DNA from: Candidatus Puniceispirillum sp.
GTDB lineage: Bacteria; Pseudomonadota; Alphaproteobacteria; Puniceispirillales; Puniceispirillaceae
Direction of reading: 5' to 3'
Assembly: GCA_028383305.1 (NCBI GenBank)
Contig: JAOEVD010000004.1
Coordinates: 62,001 to 126,000, forward strand
DNA length: 64,000 nt
Shown: positions 27,102 through 36,429 of the stretch, piece after piece
Layout: each line of letters begins with the position of its first letter
Position numbering within the stretch: the stretch's first letter is position 1
Notes under the pieces: generated by a model
Databases searched by the model: none
Told to the model about the DNA's origin: nothing
What the model saw: the letters and a program-made list of their open reading frames with translations, nothing else
Program-made: the position numbers and the translations under genes

Positions 27102-28082
27102 ATGCATCTCATCGACAATCTTCAATATGCAAATTGGTCAGAAAAAATCTTTCGGCAAATGCGCGAAGGTGGCGTTGATGCGGTTCATGTGACGATTGCT
27201 TATCACGAAATGTTTCGCGAAACCGTTACCAAAATCGAACAATGGAATCGTTGGTTTGAACGCTATCCCGATCTGATTTTTCATGGCACCACTGGCGATG
27301 ATGTGCGGCGTGCCAAACGCGAAGGCCGAACCGCGATCTTTTTTGGATTTCAAAACCCGTCACCAATTGAAGATGATATTGGACTTGTTGAAATTTGTCA
27401 CAGCCTAGGCGTTCGCTTTATGCAGCTTACCTATAACAACCAGTCGCTTCTTGCCACGGGATGTTATGAAGATGAAGATACCGGCATCACGCGCATGGGC
27501 CGCCAAGTAATCAAGGAAATGAACCGTGTTGGCATGGTTGTTGATATGAGCCATTCGGCCGAACGATCAACCTTGGAGGCCATTGAAATTTCACAACGCC
27601 CAATTGCCATTACGCATGCCAACCCCTATTTCTGGCATCCGGCCAAACGCAATAAATCGGATGATGTGCTTCGCGCACTTGGCCAATCGGGTGGCATGTT
27701 GGGTTTCTCGCTTTATCCGCATCATTTAAAGGATAAATCAGAATGTAGTCTGACGAGCTTTTGCCAGATGATTGCCGACACTGCCGATTTGATGGGAGCC
27801 GACAATATCGGCATCGGATCCGACCTTTGTCAGGATCAACCTGACAGTGTGGTTGAGTGGATGCGCGTTGGCAGATGGACAAAAGAAATTGATTATGGCG
27901 AAGGTTCAGCCAGTAATGCAGGCTTTCCTCCAATGCCAAGCTGGTTTATAGATAACCGCCATTTCGGAGTGATTGCAGCAGGGTTAAGACAGCAGGGATT
28001 TTCCGAAAAAGACACAAATGCAATTATGGGTGAAAACTGGCTTCGGTTTTATGATAAAAATTTTGGCGCTGAAACGGCCTAA
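27102..28082 (+). CDS. M19 (renal dipeptidase)-like amidohydrolase with altered metal site
   Basis: The amidohydrolase barrel of family M19 is recognisable: EMNRVGMVVDMSH (His151), ITHANPYF (His172), RNKSDD and GIGSDL (Asp241). The usual N-terminal His-x-Asp metal pair is absent (it reads LIDNLQYAN), and the bridging Glu is replaced by Gln84 in FGFQNPSP. Canonical binuclear dipeptidase activity is therefore unlikely. A similar FGFQN variant exists, as I recall, in Pseudomonas glycine-betaine catabolism clusters. I used ATG 27102 (326 residues). The preceding frame overlaps the dehydrogenase gene. Confidence 0.85.
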   Translation: MHLIDNLQYANWSEKIFRQMREGGVDAVHVTIAYHEMFRETVTKIEQWNRWFERYPDLIFHGTTGDDVRRAKREGRTAIFFGFQNPSPIEDDIGLVEICHSLGVRFMQLTYNNQSLLATGCYEDEDTGITRMGRQVIKEMNRVGMVVDMSHSAERSTLEAIEISQRPIAITHANPYFWHPAKRNKSDDVLRALGQSGGMLGFSLYPHHLKDKSECSLTSFCQMIADTADLMGADNIGIGSDLCQDQPDSVVEWMRVGRWTKEIDYGEGSASNAGFPPMPSWFIDNRHFGVIAAGLRQQGFSEKDTNAIMGENWLRFYDKNFGAETA

Positions 28083-28120
28083 CTAGGTTTTTTGGCGCAA
28101 CAAGCAAAGTGGTTTGATTG

Positions 28121-29890
28121 ATGAAAAAACCAGAGATGAAACAAGATAATCCTGTGGCATCACCGCCACCAGTGTCGTCTGTTGCGCTTCGCCCGGCCAG
28201 CCAGGTCATGACCTTGGCGCGGATGGGATCATTTCATCAAAGCCGTCTTAGCTTTATGCGCGTTTTGCTGCGCCGTCTCAAAGCTGAGAATTGGCAGTTT
28301 AAACAAAGCCGATGGTTGATTGATGCCAAGGGCGTTGGCGTTGCCACCTATGAGGCCATTGGCCCTGAGCGAAGCTATACATTGGTTGCCTTTGCGCATG
28401 ATCTGCCAGCCGAAAAACGGTCAGATCGGGTCATAGCCGAAGCATGGGATGCCACCTTTACGCTTCATGATGGCACCATAAGCGATGCCGATATTGAACG
28501 GCTTAGACAGAATGTTCCGCTGCAAGAAGCTGGCCGTATTTCAGATGATGAATTCGTGCTGTCACGCGCAAACCGGTCGGTTCGGCTATTTGACTATGTT
28601 CGTGATTGCCTTGCCGCTGGCAACCAGCCCGACCTTGCGATGATCGAGCCTGTTGGTTATTTGATGCGAACAACGGCCGTTTATGGATCAGGCAAATTTG
28701 GCGCTGCCGATCGTGATATCTGGGCAAACCGGCCTGAATTTTCTGGCTCGTTCCAGCCTGAATTGCTTGCCGTCTGGTTAATCCGGTCATTTACCATTGA
28801 TATTGTCGAACATATGGCTGTGGTCAAAGCACCAGCAAAGGCGGTCAAGCTTGACCCCGATATTCGCCGCCGCATCGGTGTTGGCAATTCAACCGGTCTT
28901 GGCATGGCGCCATTCTTGATTAATCACCCATCATTGATTCACGCATGGATCAATGCGCGTGAAACCGCTTTGGCACGCGTGCGGGCGCTTGCCGCAACCG
29001 ATCAGGCTGGCCTCGCCGGTTTTCTGACGATGATCGCCAAAGCTGCCAAAAACGCGGATGAATGGACAACCGACAGCACTTATCAGCATGGCAAAACCCA
29101 ATCATTGCGGTATGATCTTGTCCGGCTTGACGCGTTTGTGCGCAGCCTTGACGCTGATATCGACCAGCCTTGGGACAGCATCTATCGCTGGGGCGAGTTC
29201 AATCTCAGCCTTGAAGGCCAAGAACAGCTTGTATCGCTTCTGCTTGAAGATCATGGCGACCTGATTGACGATTTGGCAAGCGGCATGGCATCGGATGAGG
29301 CAGCGCATTTCCGTATTGATGGATCAATGCCGCTATCACGGCTACGCCAAATGATGGACACCACCTATGGCTGGACCAAGGGCATTGATTATTCGCAAAA
29401 TGATGCGCTGGCGCGGGTTTGGTATGTGTCTGAAGAAAAGCTTGAGCCACGGCTTGGTGAACGGTTTGAAGAACCAATCGAGCCTTATGAGCAACCGCTT
29501 GCCCCCGGCCGTGATGCCGTTCGGGCGATGAAGGCCATTGGTCAATGGATCAAAAATCCTGGCAGATCAGGCGACGATAATGTTGCGGTCTTTTTGCTGA
29601 AACATCCAGAACACCGGCATATTGTTCGCCGCATGCAAACTGTTTTTACCCTTCCCTATGCCGAAATTCAGGACAATACGATTTCAGCAGAAATGCAGCC
29701 GATTGATTTGCTTCGCTGTAAATTGTCCTTTTTCGGCGCGTCAAAATTTGACCCGCGTTCGGATCGGTGGTTGCGCATTACAATGTATCAAGGCGCGCCC
29801 TTCCCCGATGAATTGGCAATGCTAGACCCTGATAGCCTGTTTTATCCGCCGCTTGCCAGCACTGGCAGACCGGATCATGAAAGGGTATGA
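28121..29890 (+). CDS. Conserved-looking protein of unknown function, 589 residues
   Basis: I do not recognise this family. The protein appears soluble, with no signal peptide or transmembrane helix. After a Pro-rich N-terminus (1-25) comes a compact alpha/beta region. The middle has GVGNSTGLGMAPFLINHP, which looks like a conserved loop, and the end has QPIDLLRCKLSFFGASKFDPRSDRWLRI. Codon usage matches its neighbours. The ATG at 28121 is preferred to the TTG just before it. The stop overlaps the DUF3726 start (ATGA), so the two are coupled. It probably acts with the M19-like protein and DUF3726. Confidence 0.8.
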   Translation: MKKPEMKQDNPVASPPPVSSVALRPASQVMTLARMGSFHQSRLSFMRVLLRRLKAENWQFKQSRWLIDAKGVGVATYEAIGPERSYTLVAFAHDLPAEKRSDRVIAEAWDATFTLHDGTISDADIERLRQNVPLQEAGRISDDEFVLSRANRSVRLFDYVRDCLAAGNQPDLAMIEPVGYLMRTTAVYGSGKFGAADRDIWANRPEFSGSFQPELLAVWLIRSFTIDIVEHMAVVKAPAKAVKLDPDIRRRIGVGNSTGLGMAPFLINHPSLIHAWINARETALARVRALAATDQAGLAGFLTMIAKAAKNADEWTTDSTYQHGKTQSLRYDLVRLDAFVRSLDADIDQPWDSIYRWGEFNLSLEGQEQLVSLLLEDHGDLIDDLASGMASDEAAHFRIDGSMPLSRLRQMMDTTYGWTKGIDYSQNDALARVWYVSEEKLEPRLGERFEEPIEPYEQPLAPGRDAVRAMKAIGQWIKNPGRSGDDNVAVFLLKHPEHRHIVRRMQTVFTLPYAEIQDNTISAEMQPIDLLRCKLSFFGASKFDPRSDRWLRITMYQGAPFPDELAMLDPDSLFYPPLASTGRPDHERV

Positions 29891-30516
29891 GCTGGTCACT
29901 TGGTGAAATCGGCGCCCTAGCCACCAAGGCGGCACGCGGAAGCGGCATGGACTGGGGGCTTGCCGACGAAGCTGGCTATGCTGTGAAATGGCTACAACGC
30001 CGCCAATTGCCTGGTGTTGCCGCGCTATGTCGATATCTAAGCTGGCGGCAAGCTGGTGAAATCACCAATTGGCCCGATGATACAGCGCGTGATGGTCATT
30101 ATTGTCCAATTGCCACTGGCGCTGCCTATGGTGATGGTGTGTTTGGGGATGATCTGCAATTTGCCCGCGTCCGAACACCGTTATTGCTGATCCCCTTTAT
30201 CGCGCTTCGCGCCACAAACAGCCCTGTTTGCCTATCAATGGGCAAAGCTGTTTTTGCGCTAACCCAAGATAAATTTGGGTTTTCAAAAAATGATACGGCG
30301 ATTTTAATGGATTCGTCAGCCTGCCAAATTTACGCAGCATCTGATGACGAACTGCCTGAGATGATGACCATCGCCAATGCCGCAATTCCCCGCGTTCCGA
30401 TAACAGCATCGGCCTGCATCACGGTTTTGAACGGCTTTGCCAAAAACACCTATGCACCAGCAACCGAGGCGTCACGCCTTGCCGGTGCTGGTGCTGGGCT
30501 GAATGATAATGATTAG
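29887..30516 (+). CDS. DUF3726 family protein
   Basis: The N-terminus, SLGEIGALATKAARGSGMDWGLADEAG, fits the DUF3726 pattern as I recall it. Function is unknown. The 209-residue protein has no signal or membrane segment. It is coupled by a 4-base overlap to the 589-residue gene and ends the operon. The 69-bp gap after it is convergent with the aldehyde dehydrogenase on the other strand. DUF3726 proteins could be small-molecule enzymes or partners of the M19-like protein, but nothing in the sequence decides this. Confidence 0.75.
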   Translation: MSWSLGEIGALATKAARGSGMDWGLADEAGYAVKWLQRRQLPGVAALCRYLSWRQAGEITNWPDDTARDGHYCPIATGAAYGDGVFGDDLQFARVRTPLLLIPFIALRATNSPVCLSMGKAVFALTQDKFGFSKNDTAILMDSSACQIYAASDDELPEMMTIANAAIPRVPITASACITVLNGFAKNTYAPATEASRLAGAGAGLNDND

Positions 30517-30585
30517 GCGGCAGAGCTGTCGTCACTGACGCAACTGAAACAACTGCATTGATTTGATCAGCCCCGATAGGTGGTG

Positions 30586-32022
30586 CTAGACAATGCCGCT
30601 GATGGTTTTGATTTCGAGAAATTCTTCAATCCCCCAAAACCCGCCTTCACGACCAACGCCTGACTGCTTGTAGCCGCCAAACGGGCTTCCTGCCGCACGC
30701 GAAGCGCCATTGACTTGAATCATGCCAGCGCGCAATCTTGCCGCAACCCGCTTGGCGCGTTCTTTATCACCCGTCTGGATATAGGCCGCCAGTCCATACG
30801 GCGTGTCATTGGCAAGGGCGATGGCTTCTTCTTCGCTGTCAAACGGCATCAACGCCAGAACAGGGCCAAAAATTTCTTTGCGGATAATCGTCATATCGGC
30901 TGTCGCATCGGCAAATACCGTTGGCTTTACAAACCAACCGCGATTCATGCCCTCAGGACGGCCAACGCCGCCAGCGACAAGCCTTGCACCTTCATCAATG
31001 CCGGCCTGGATCATGCTTTGCACCTTGTTGAATTGTGCTTCAGATACCAAAGGCCCTATGTGATTTCCCGAATTTGATGGCAGATCAACCTTGGTGGCAT
31101 TAGCTTTAGTGGCGGCGATTTCAACAGCCTGATCATAGACGCTTCGCTGAACCAGCATGCGTGTTGCCGCATTACAAGATTGACCTGTATTGTTGAAACA
31201 AAAGGCCGCGCCCATGCGAACTGCCTTATCGACATCGCAATCATCAAAAACCAGATTTGGGGATTTGCCGCCAAGTTCGAGCGAGACGGTTTTCACTGTA
31301 TCTGCAGCTGCCTTGCTGATCAAAATACCGGCGCGTGTTGAGCCGGTAAATGACACAACATCAATATCTGGATGTGATGATAAGATCGTGCCAACACCGG
31401 CACCATCTCCATTGACCATGTTAAATACACCCGCCGGAAAACCAGCCTCATCAATCATTTCGGCAAAAAGAATGCTGGACATTGGGGCAATTTCAGACGG
31501 TTTCAGCACCATTGTGCAGCCTGCCGCCAACGCCGCACCAACCTTTAGAACAACCTGATTCATTGGCCAATTCCACGGGGTGATCAACGCGGCAACACCC
31601 GCCGCCTCAAAGGCAATATCTTGGCCTTCAACACCTTGCCGCAATGGCCGTTGAAATTCCATTGTGCCAAGCGCGCGGATAAATGCCTTTAAATGACTGA
31701 TGCCCGATCCGGCCTGATCACTGACTGCCATATCAATGGGCGCACCCATTTCGGTTGAAATCGTTGCGCCCATTTCATCATTCCGCGCGATATAGACATC
31801 AAGCAATTTTTGCAAATAGCCAGCACGTTCGGTCGGGCTTGTCATCGACCAAGCTGGAAAGGCGGCTTTGGCCGCGGCAATCGCCGCCTCGGCATCTTTG
31901 GCACCGCCAAGCGTAATTGTGGCAAACGCATCTTCGGTAGCTGGATTCAAAACAGGAAAGCTATGCCCATCTTGTGATGGCACCCAAGATCCATTGATAT
32001 AAAATTCGGTTTTATCCAGCAT
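30586..32022 (-). CDS. NAD-dependent aldehyde dehydrogenase
   Basis: This is a classical ALDH with cofactor site ITPWNWP, catalytic Glu in LELGGKSPN, catalytic Cys in NTGQSCNAA and EIFGPVL downstream. ATG 32022 is nine nt after the start of GGAGG and gives 478 residues. The long open frame upstream is not coding-like. It is the last gene of the agmatinase-Pot-aminotransferase series, so oxidation of aminobutyraldehyde to 4-aminobutyrate is a reasonable guess. Confidence 0.88.
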   Translation of the reverse strand: MLDKTEFYINGSWVPSQDGHSFPVLNPATEDAFATITLGGAKDAEAAIAAAKAAFPAWSMTSPTERAGYLQKLLDVYIARNDEMGATISTEMGAPIDMAVSDQAGSGISHLKAFIRALGTMEFQRPLRQGVEGQDIAFEAAGVAALITPWNWPMNQVVLKVGAALAAGCTMVLKPSEIAPMSSILFAEMIDEAGFPAGVFNMVNGDGAGVGTILSSHPDIDVVSFTGSTRAGILISKAAADTVKTVSLELGGKSPNLVFDDCDVDKAVRMGAAFCFNNTGQSCNAATRMLVQRSVYDQAVEIAATKANATKVDLPSNSGNHIGPLVSEAQFNKVQSMIQAGIDEGARLVAGGVGRPEGMNRGWFVKPTVFADATADMTIIRKEIFGPVLALMPFDSEEEAIALANDTPYGLAAYIQTGDKERAKRVAARLRAGMIQVNGASRAAGSPFGGYKQSGVGREGGFWGIEEFLEIKTISGIV

Positions 32023-32209
32023 AAAGCCTCCAAGATTATGGTTGTGGCCGCCGCAAGCGCAGCCATTGCGTTTTTTCGAAACTGATTTTTTGTGCCCAAG
32101 GTTTCTTGTGCCTAAGCCAGCGCCGCAAGCCAGCACCTTGTGGCCAAATTGCACCTTGCAAACAACTCTTGTCAAGTTATTGATAACTGCGTGATATAGA
32201 CTGATTTGC

Positions 32210-33130
32210 TTAGGTTTTTATCTTGCCGCGCTGTACTATGAAAATCCCGCCAAGCACCATAAACAACGCCATAATATGATAAAGATACATGGTTTCGGAC
32301 AAGATCAGCATTGCCAAAAAAGCCGCAAATATTGGCACCATATTCACATAAAGCCCAGCGCGGTTCGCATCCGCCAGTTCGACGCCACGCATATAGAATG
32401 TTTGCGATAGAATTGACGGAAAGATTGCTGAATAAAACAGTAACAGGTTGCCTTTGACCCCGGGAAGCACAAGATCGCCATTCGCATATTCGGCAATCAG
32501 GAACAGGCTACAGGTCAAAAAAGCACAAAAGGCGAAAAAACATAAAAGCAAAACGGGCGGCATTTCAAGCCGCTTTGCCAGTGCGACCGTATAGGCACCA
32601 TAGCAAACACATGCCGCAACCATCAACAAATCACCAAAATTGAAACGAAGCGCCAAAATCGTGGCAAGGCTGCCAGCGCTAACCAGAACCAAAATACCGG
32701 TCAGCGATGAACAAAGGCCAAAAAATTGCAGCCAGCCAATGCGGGTTCGATAAATCAGCCAGCCAAGCACCATAACAACCGCCGGAATCGCCCCTTGCAT
32801 AATGCCAAGATTGACCACGGTCGTATATTGCGCCGCATAGACAAGAAGCAGGCTGAAACCGGCAAGCCCACCACCACCCATAGCAAACACCCAACGCCAG
32901 TTCTGTAAAGCCAAAGGCACATAGCGCGGCAGGGTTTTGCGATAGATCACTACCAAAATAAGAAAGGCACCAAGCCAGCGCAATTGCATCAGCAAAACCG
33001 GTGAGATTTCGCCAACCGACATGCGCAATGCCACCGCATGACCTGCCCAGATCAAGGTTGCCATCAGCAATACCGCATGCGCGCTGCCCCAAAAGCGGCC
33101 AAGAACCGACACGCATTGCTGTTTGATCAT
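32210..33130 (-). CDS. EamA/DMT-family transporter
   Basis: About ten hydrophobic segments over 306 residues form two EamA halves, with ATLIWAGHAVALRM at the start and a short basic C-terminus (QRGKIKT). Fifteen bases separate it from the upstream aminotransferase gene, so it belongs to that operon and may export a catabolic by-product or import a related compound. The substrate is unknown. Confidence 0.85.
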   Translation of the reverse strand: MIKQQCVSVLGRFWGSAHAVLLMATLIWAGHAVALRMSVGEISPVLLMQLRWLGAFLILVVIYRKTLPRYVPLALQNWRWVFAMGGGGLAGFSLLLVYAAQYTTVVNLGIMQGAIPAVVMVLGWLIYRTRIGWLQFFGLCSSLTGILVLVSAGSLATILALRFNFGDLLMVAACVCYGAYTVALAKRLEMPPVLLLCFFAFCAFLTCSLFLIAEYANGDLVLPGVKGNLLLFYSAIFPSILSQTFYMRGVELADANRAGLYVNMVPIFAAFLAMLILSETMYLYHIMALFMVLGGIFIVQRGKIKT

Positions 33131-33145
33131 GACATGGCCATCAGA

Positions 33146-34567
33146 TTAACGAAGCTTTGCCGCAAGCGCGCTAACTTCATCAAGACCGGATTCAATACGG
33201 TCAAACATATCATCAATTTCCGCAGCAGTGATGATCAAAGGTGGGCAAAAGCCAACGATATCACCTGGCAAGGCGCGTAAAATCACCCCATGTTTCTGAA
33301 TGATGGCAACCGCTTGCGCCGCAATTTTCTGGGCTGGTTCAAATTTTTCACCAGTTTGACGATTGGCGGCAAATTCCATTGCACCAATCAGGCCAATCGC
33401 CCGCAAATTGCCGATGAAGTCAAATCTGGCAAGCCGTTCAATCCGGCTTTTGAATTGCGGGGCAATGCGCCTGACATGGCCGACGATATCGCGTTCCTGC
33501 ATCAATTGCTGCGCCCGCAAGGCCACCGCGGCGCAAACCGGATGCGCCGAATAGGTATAGCCATGCCCAAAAATGCCAAGCTGTTCTGCCTGCTTGGCGA
33601 TTGGCGCATAGACCTTTTCCGACAGCATCACCGCCGAAATCGGCAAATAGGCCGATGACAACGCCTTGGCACAGGTCAGCATATCAGGGCGGACATCCAT
33701 GGTTTGAGAACCCCACATATTGCCCGTACGGCCAAATCCGCAAATCACCTCATCCGCGACTAGCAAAACATCATATTTTTCCAGAACAGCACGAATTTTT
33801 TCAAAATAGGTTCGTGGTGGAATAATCACCCCGCCTGCCCCCATGACCGGCTCGGCAAATAGCGCGCCCACGGTTTCCGGCCCTTCTTCGAGGATCAGCG
33901 TTTCAAGATCAGCGGCACAACGGCTAGCAAAATCCTCTTCGCTTTCGCCGTCTTTCGCACCGTTATAAAAGTCGGGCGCGGTTGTGTGTTTGACGAAATC
34001 CAGCGGCAGGCCGAAACCATCTTGCGCATAGGCAAGCGCGGTCATGCTCGCCGCCGCCATAGTCACCCCGTGATAGCCTTTTCGGCGGCTGATGATTTTG
34101 CGCTTTTCCGGCCGGCCAAGCGCCGCATTGTAATACCAGACCATCTTCATGGCGGTATCATTCGCCTCTGATCCAGATGCCGCAAAAAACACTTTGCTCA
34201 TCACGCTGTCACCGCCAGCAAGCGGGGCGCTGGCAATCAAGGTTTCGGCAAGATCAATCGCCGGATTGACCGTTTTGCCAGCAAAGCTGTGATAGAAAGG
34301 CAGTTTTTTGAATTGCGCCATTGCCGCATCAATCAATTCAGGTTCGGAAAACCCAAGCGATGTACACCAAAGCCCGCTCATCCCTTCATAAAACTGATTA
34401 CCAGCATCATCGACAACAAAGACACCATTACCCTGTGCCATGATATGCGGCCCCGCATCACCAAGCATTGCCGGATTGGTATAGGGATGCATATGAAAGG
34501 CAATATCGCGGCTTGCCGGTGAATTGCCAGCAAGCTGTTGTTCGGATGGGGGGATACTTTGTGTCAT
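33146..34567 (-). CDS. Class III omega-amino acid/polyamine:pyruvate aminotransferase
   Basis: This PLP enzyme has NGVFVVDDAGNQFYEGMSGLW near the N-terminus, FFAASGSEANDTAMK, RRKGYHGVT, LFAEPVMGAGG, VADEVICGFGRTG and the PLP lysine in CAKALSSAYLP. Its 473 residues and motif set fit the putrescine:pyruvate or beta-alanine:pyruvate group (SpuC-like). With the Pot transporter, an agmatinase and an aldehyde dehydrogenase in the same series, putrescine to 4-aminobutanal is the likeliest reaction. Confidence 0.88.
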   Translation of the reverse strand: MTQSIPPSEQQLAGNSPASRDIAFHMHPYTNPAMLGDAGPHIMAQGNGVFVVDDAGNQFYEGMSGLWCTSLGFSEPELIDAAMAQFKKLPFYHSFAGKTVNPAIDLAETLIASAPLAGGDSVMSKVFFAASGSEANDTAMKMVWYYNAALGRPEKRKIISRRKGYHGVTMAAASMTALAYAQDGFGLPLDFVKHTTAPDFYNGAKDGESEEDFASRCAADLETLILEEGPETVGALFAEPVMGAGGVIIPPRTYFEKIRAVLEKYDVLLVADEVICGFGRTGNMWGSQTMDVRPDMLTCAKALSSAYLPISAVMLSEKVYAPIAKQAEQLGIFGHGYTYSAHPVCAAVALRAQQLMQERDIVGHVRRIAPQFKSRIERLARFDFIGNLRAIGLIGAMEFAANRQTGEKFEPAQKIAAQAVAIIQKHGVILRALPGDIVGFCPPLIITAAEIDDMFDRIESGLDEVSALAAKLR

Positions 34568-34643
34568 TTCAACTGTCCTAAACGTCCAAGATTACTAGCC
34601 AAGATTGCTGGCCAAAATTACTGATCGAGATTAATAGCTAAGC

Positions 34644-35381
34644 CTAGACATGCTGGCCACCATTCACATGAATTTCCGATCCATTTAGATATTTGGCCTG
34701 ATCACTGCAAAGAAAAAAAACAGTGTCAGCAACTTCATCAGCATTGCCAAACCGGCCAAGCGGAATTTGCGGAATGATTGTTGCCTCGCTATCAGGCGAC
34801 AGAATATCGGTTTTAATCTCACCCGGGGCAATGGCATTTACCCGAATGCCACGCCTGCCAAAATCAGACGCCATTTCGCGGGTCAATGCGCTAAGCGCGG
34901 CTTTCGATGTGGCATAGGCCGAACCGGCAAATTCATGAACCCGGCTTCCGGCAATCGAGGTTACATTCACAATCGAGCCATCACCTTTGCCAAGCGAGCC
35001 GCATAGTTTTTGCGCCAGCATGATTGGGGCAAAAACATTCACCTGATAAACATGCTGCCAAAGATCAAGCGATGTTTTATGACAATCAAGGCGGCCACCA
35101 TCAGGCGTTTTCGGTGAAATTGCAGCATTATTCACCAGCGCGTGAAGTGGTTTGCCATCAAGCCGCGTCAATAATTCTGCCGCGCCACGGCTTACATCTT
35201 CAGGCGATGATAAATCAATTTGCAGATGATCTTCCGGCCCCGCTTCCCACGGGCAATTTTCCGGAAAACCATGGCGTGAACAGGTGATGACGCGCCAACC
35301 AGCGCTGGAAAATCGCTTTACGGTTGCATGGCCAATGCCGCGGCTTGCCCCTGTTAATACCAGAATTTTTTGGTCATCCAT
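34644..35381 (-). CDS. Short-chain dehydrogenase/reductase
   Basis: This is a Rossmann-fold oxidoreductase. The cofactor motif TGASRGIGHA is near the N-terminus, then VNNAAIS, catalytic Ser (VTSIAGS) and the YATSK pair (Tyr, Lys), and PGEIKTD. It ends GGQHV. From ATG 35381 it has 245 residues, the family size. The substrate is unknown. It lies between potC and the aminotransferase, so it may act on an alcohol or keto intermediate of the same pathway. Confidence 0.87.
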   Translation of the reverse strand: MDDQKILVLTGASRGIGHATVKRFSSAGWRVITCSRHGFPENCPWEAGPEDHLQIDLSSPEDVSRGAAELLTRLDGKPLHALVNNAAISPKTPDGGRLDCHKTSLDLWQHVYQVNVFAPIMLAQKLCGSLGKGDGSIVNVTSIAGSRVHEFAGSAYATSKAALSALTREMASDFGRRGIRVNAIAPGEIKTDILSPDSEATIIPQIPLGRFGNADEVADTVFFLCSDQAKYLNGSEIHVNGGQHV

Positions 35382-35510
35382 GAATGATGAACCCCGTTTC
35401 CCTGGCCATTCCACGCAGCCGAGGTCACCCCTGAAACGGCTACAGAAAATGGCTTTGACTCTTATGTCAGAGTGACGTCAAAAATGATTAAGGTCAAATG
35501 GACAGGCTGA

Positions 35511-36425
35511 CTAGCTGCTTGTGATCCCGCGCAGCCGTTCAGAACGCCGCCGCAATAACTCCAAAACCGTCAAAAGAATGATCGATAAGATCACCAACAG
35601 CGTGGCAACGGCAAGAATTGTTGGGCTGATCTGCTCGCGAATACCCGACCACATCTGACGCGGAATCGTTCGCTGTTCCGGACTGGCCAGAAACAGAACC
35701 GCCACCACTTCGTCAAATGAGGTGATAAAGGCAAATAAGCCACCCGAAATAACTCCGGGGATAATCAATGGCATCTGCACTTTGCGAAAGGTGGTAACCG
35801 CCCCCGCGCCAAGCGATTGCGATGCCCGAACAAGTGATTTGTCAAATCCAACAAGGGTTGCTGTTACGGTAATGATCACAAAGGGCGTGCCAAGAACCGC
35901 ATGCGCCATGATCACGCCAAGATAAGTTTGGCTTAGATGCACCTGCGAATAGAAATAGAACATGCCAGCGGCGGTAATAATCAACGGCACAATCATCGGC
36001 GAAATCAAGATCGACATAACCAACCGGCGATAGGGCATTTCAGACCGGCTAAGGCCAATTGCCGCTAATGTTCCAAGCGCCGTTGACAAAAGCGTTGCGC
36101 AAATCCCAATGAAAAAGCTGTTGCGAATGGCTCTAATCCATTGGCCATTATTCCATGTATCGGCAAGCCATGCCCAATCAAATGGCGCATCCGGCGCCTT
36201 CATACCATTGCGCAGAATATCCTCGTACCAGCGAAGCGAATAGGCTGTGGGGTCAAAATTCAACATGCCCTTGGTAAAGCTGAAATAAGGCTCAACATTG
36301 AATGACAGCGGCAAAACCACAATGATTGGCATAATCAAAAACAGGAAGATCAATCCGCAAATGCTGCGATAAACATAATGCCAGATATATTCACCAGTGC
36401 TGGTATAGGGAGGAAGCTTTGCCAT
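35511..36425 (-). CDS. potC: Polyamine-type ABC transporter permease PotC
   Basis: This inner-membrane permease of the spermidine/putrescine family has six hydrophobic segments in 304 residues. The EAA loop region is seen as RASQSLGAGAVTTFRKVQMPLIIPGV. It starts 4 bp after the potB stop, with its GGGA site inside the potB end. It works with PotB as the membrane channel. Confidence 0.9.
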   Translation of the reverse strand: MAKLPPYTSTGEYIWHYVYRSICGLIFLFLIMPIIVVLPLSFNVEPYFSFTKGMLNFDPTAYSLRWYEDILRNGMKAPDAPFDWAWLADTWNNGQWIRAIRNSFFIGICATLLSTALGTLAAIGLSRSEMPYRRLVMSILISPMIVPLIITAAGMFYFYSQVHLSQTYLGVIMAHAVLGTPFVIITVTATLVGFDKSLVRASQSLGAGAVTTFRKVQMPLIIPGVISGGLFAFITSFDEVVAVLFLASPEQRTIPRQMWSGIREQISPTILAVATLLVILSIILLTVLELLRRRSERLRGITSS

Positions 36426-36429
36426 ATTA

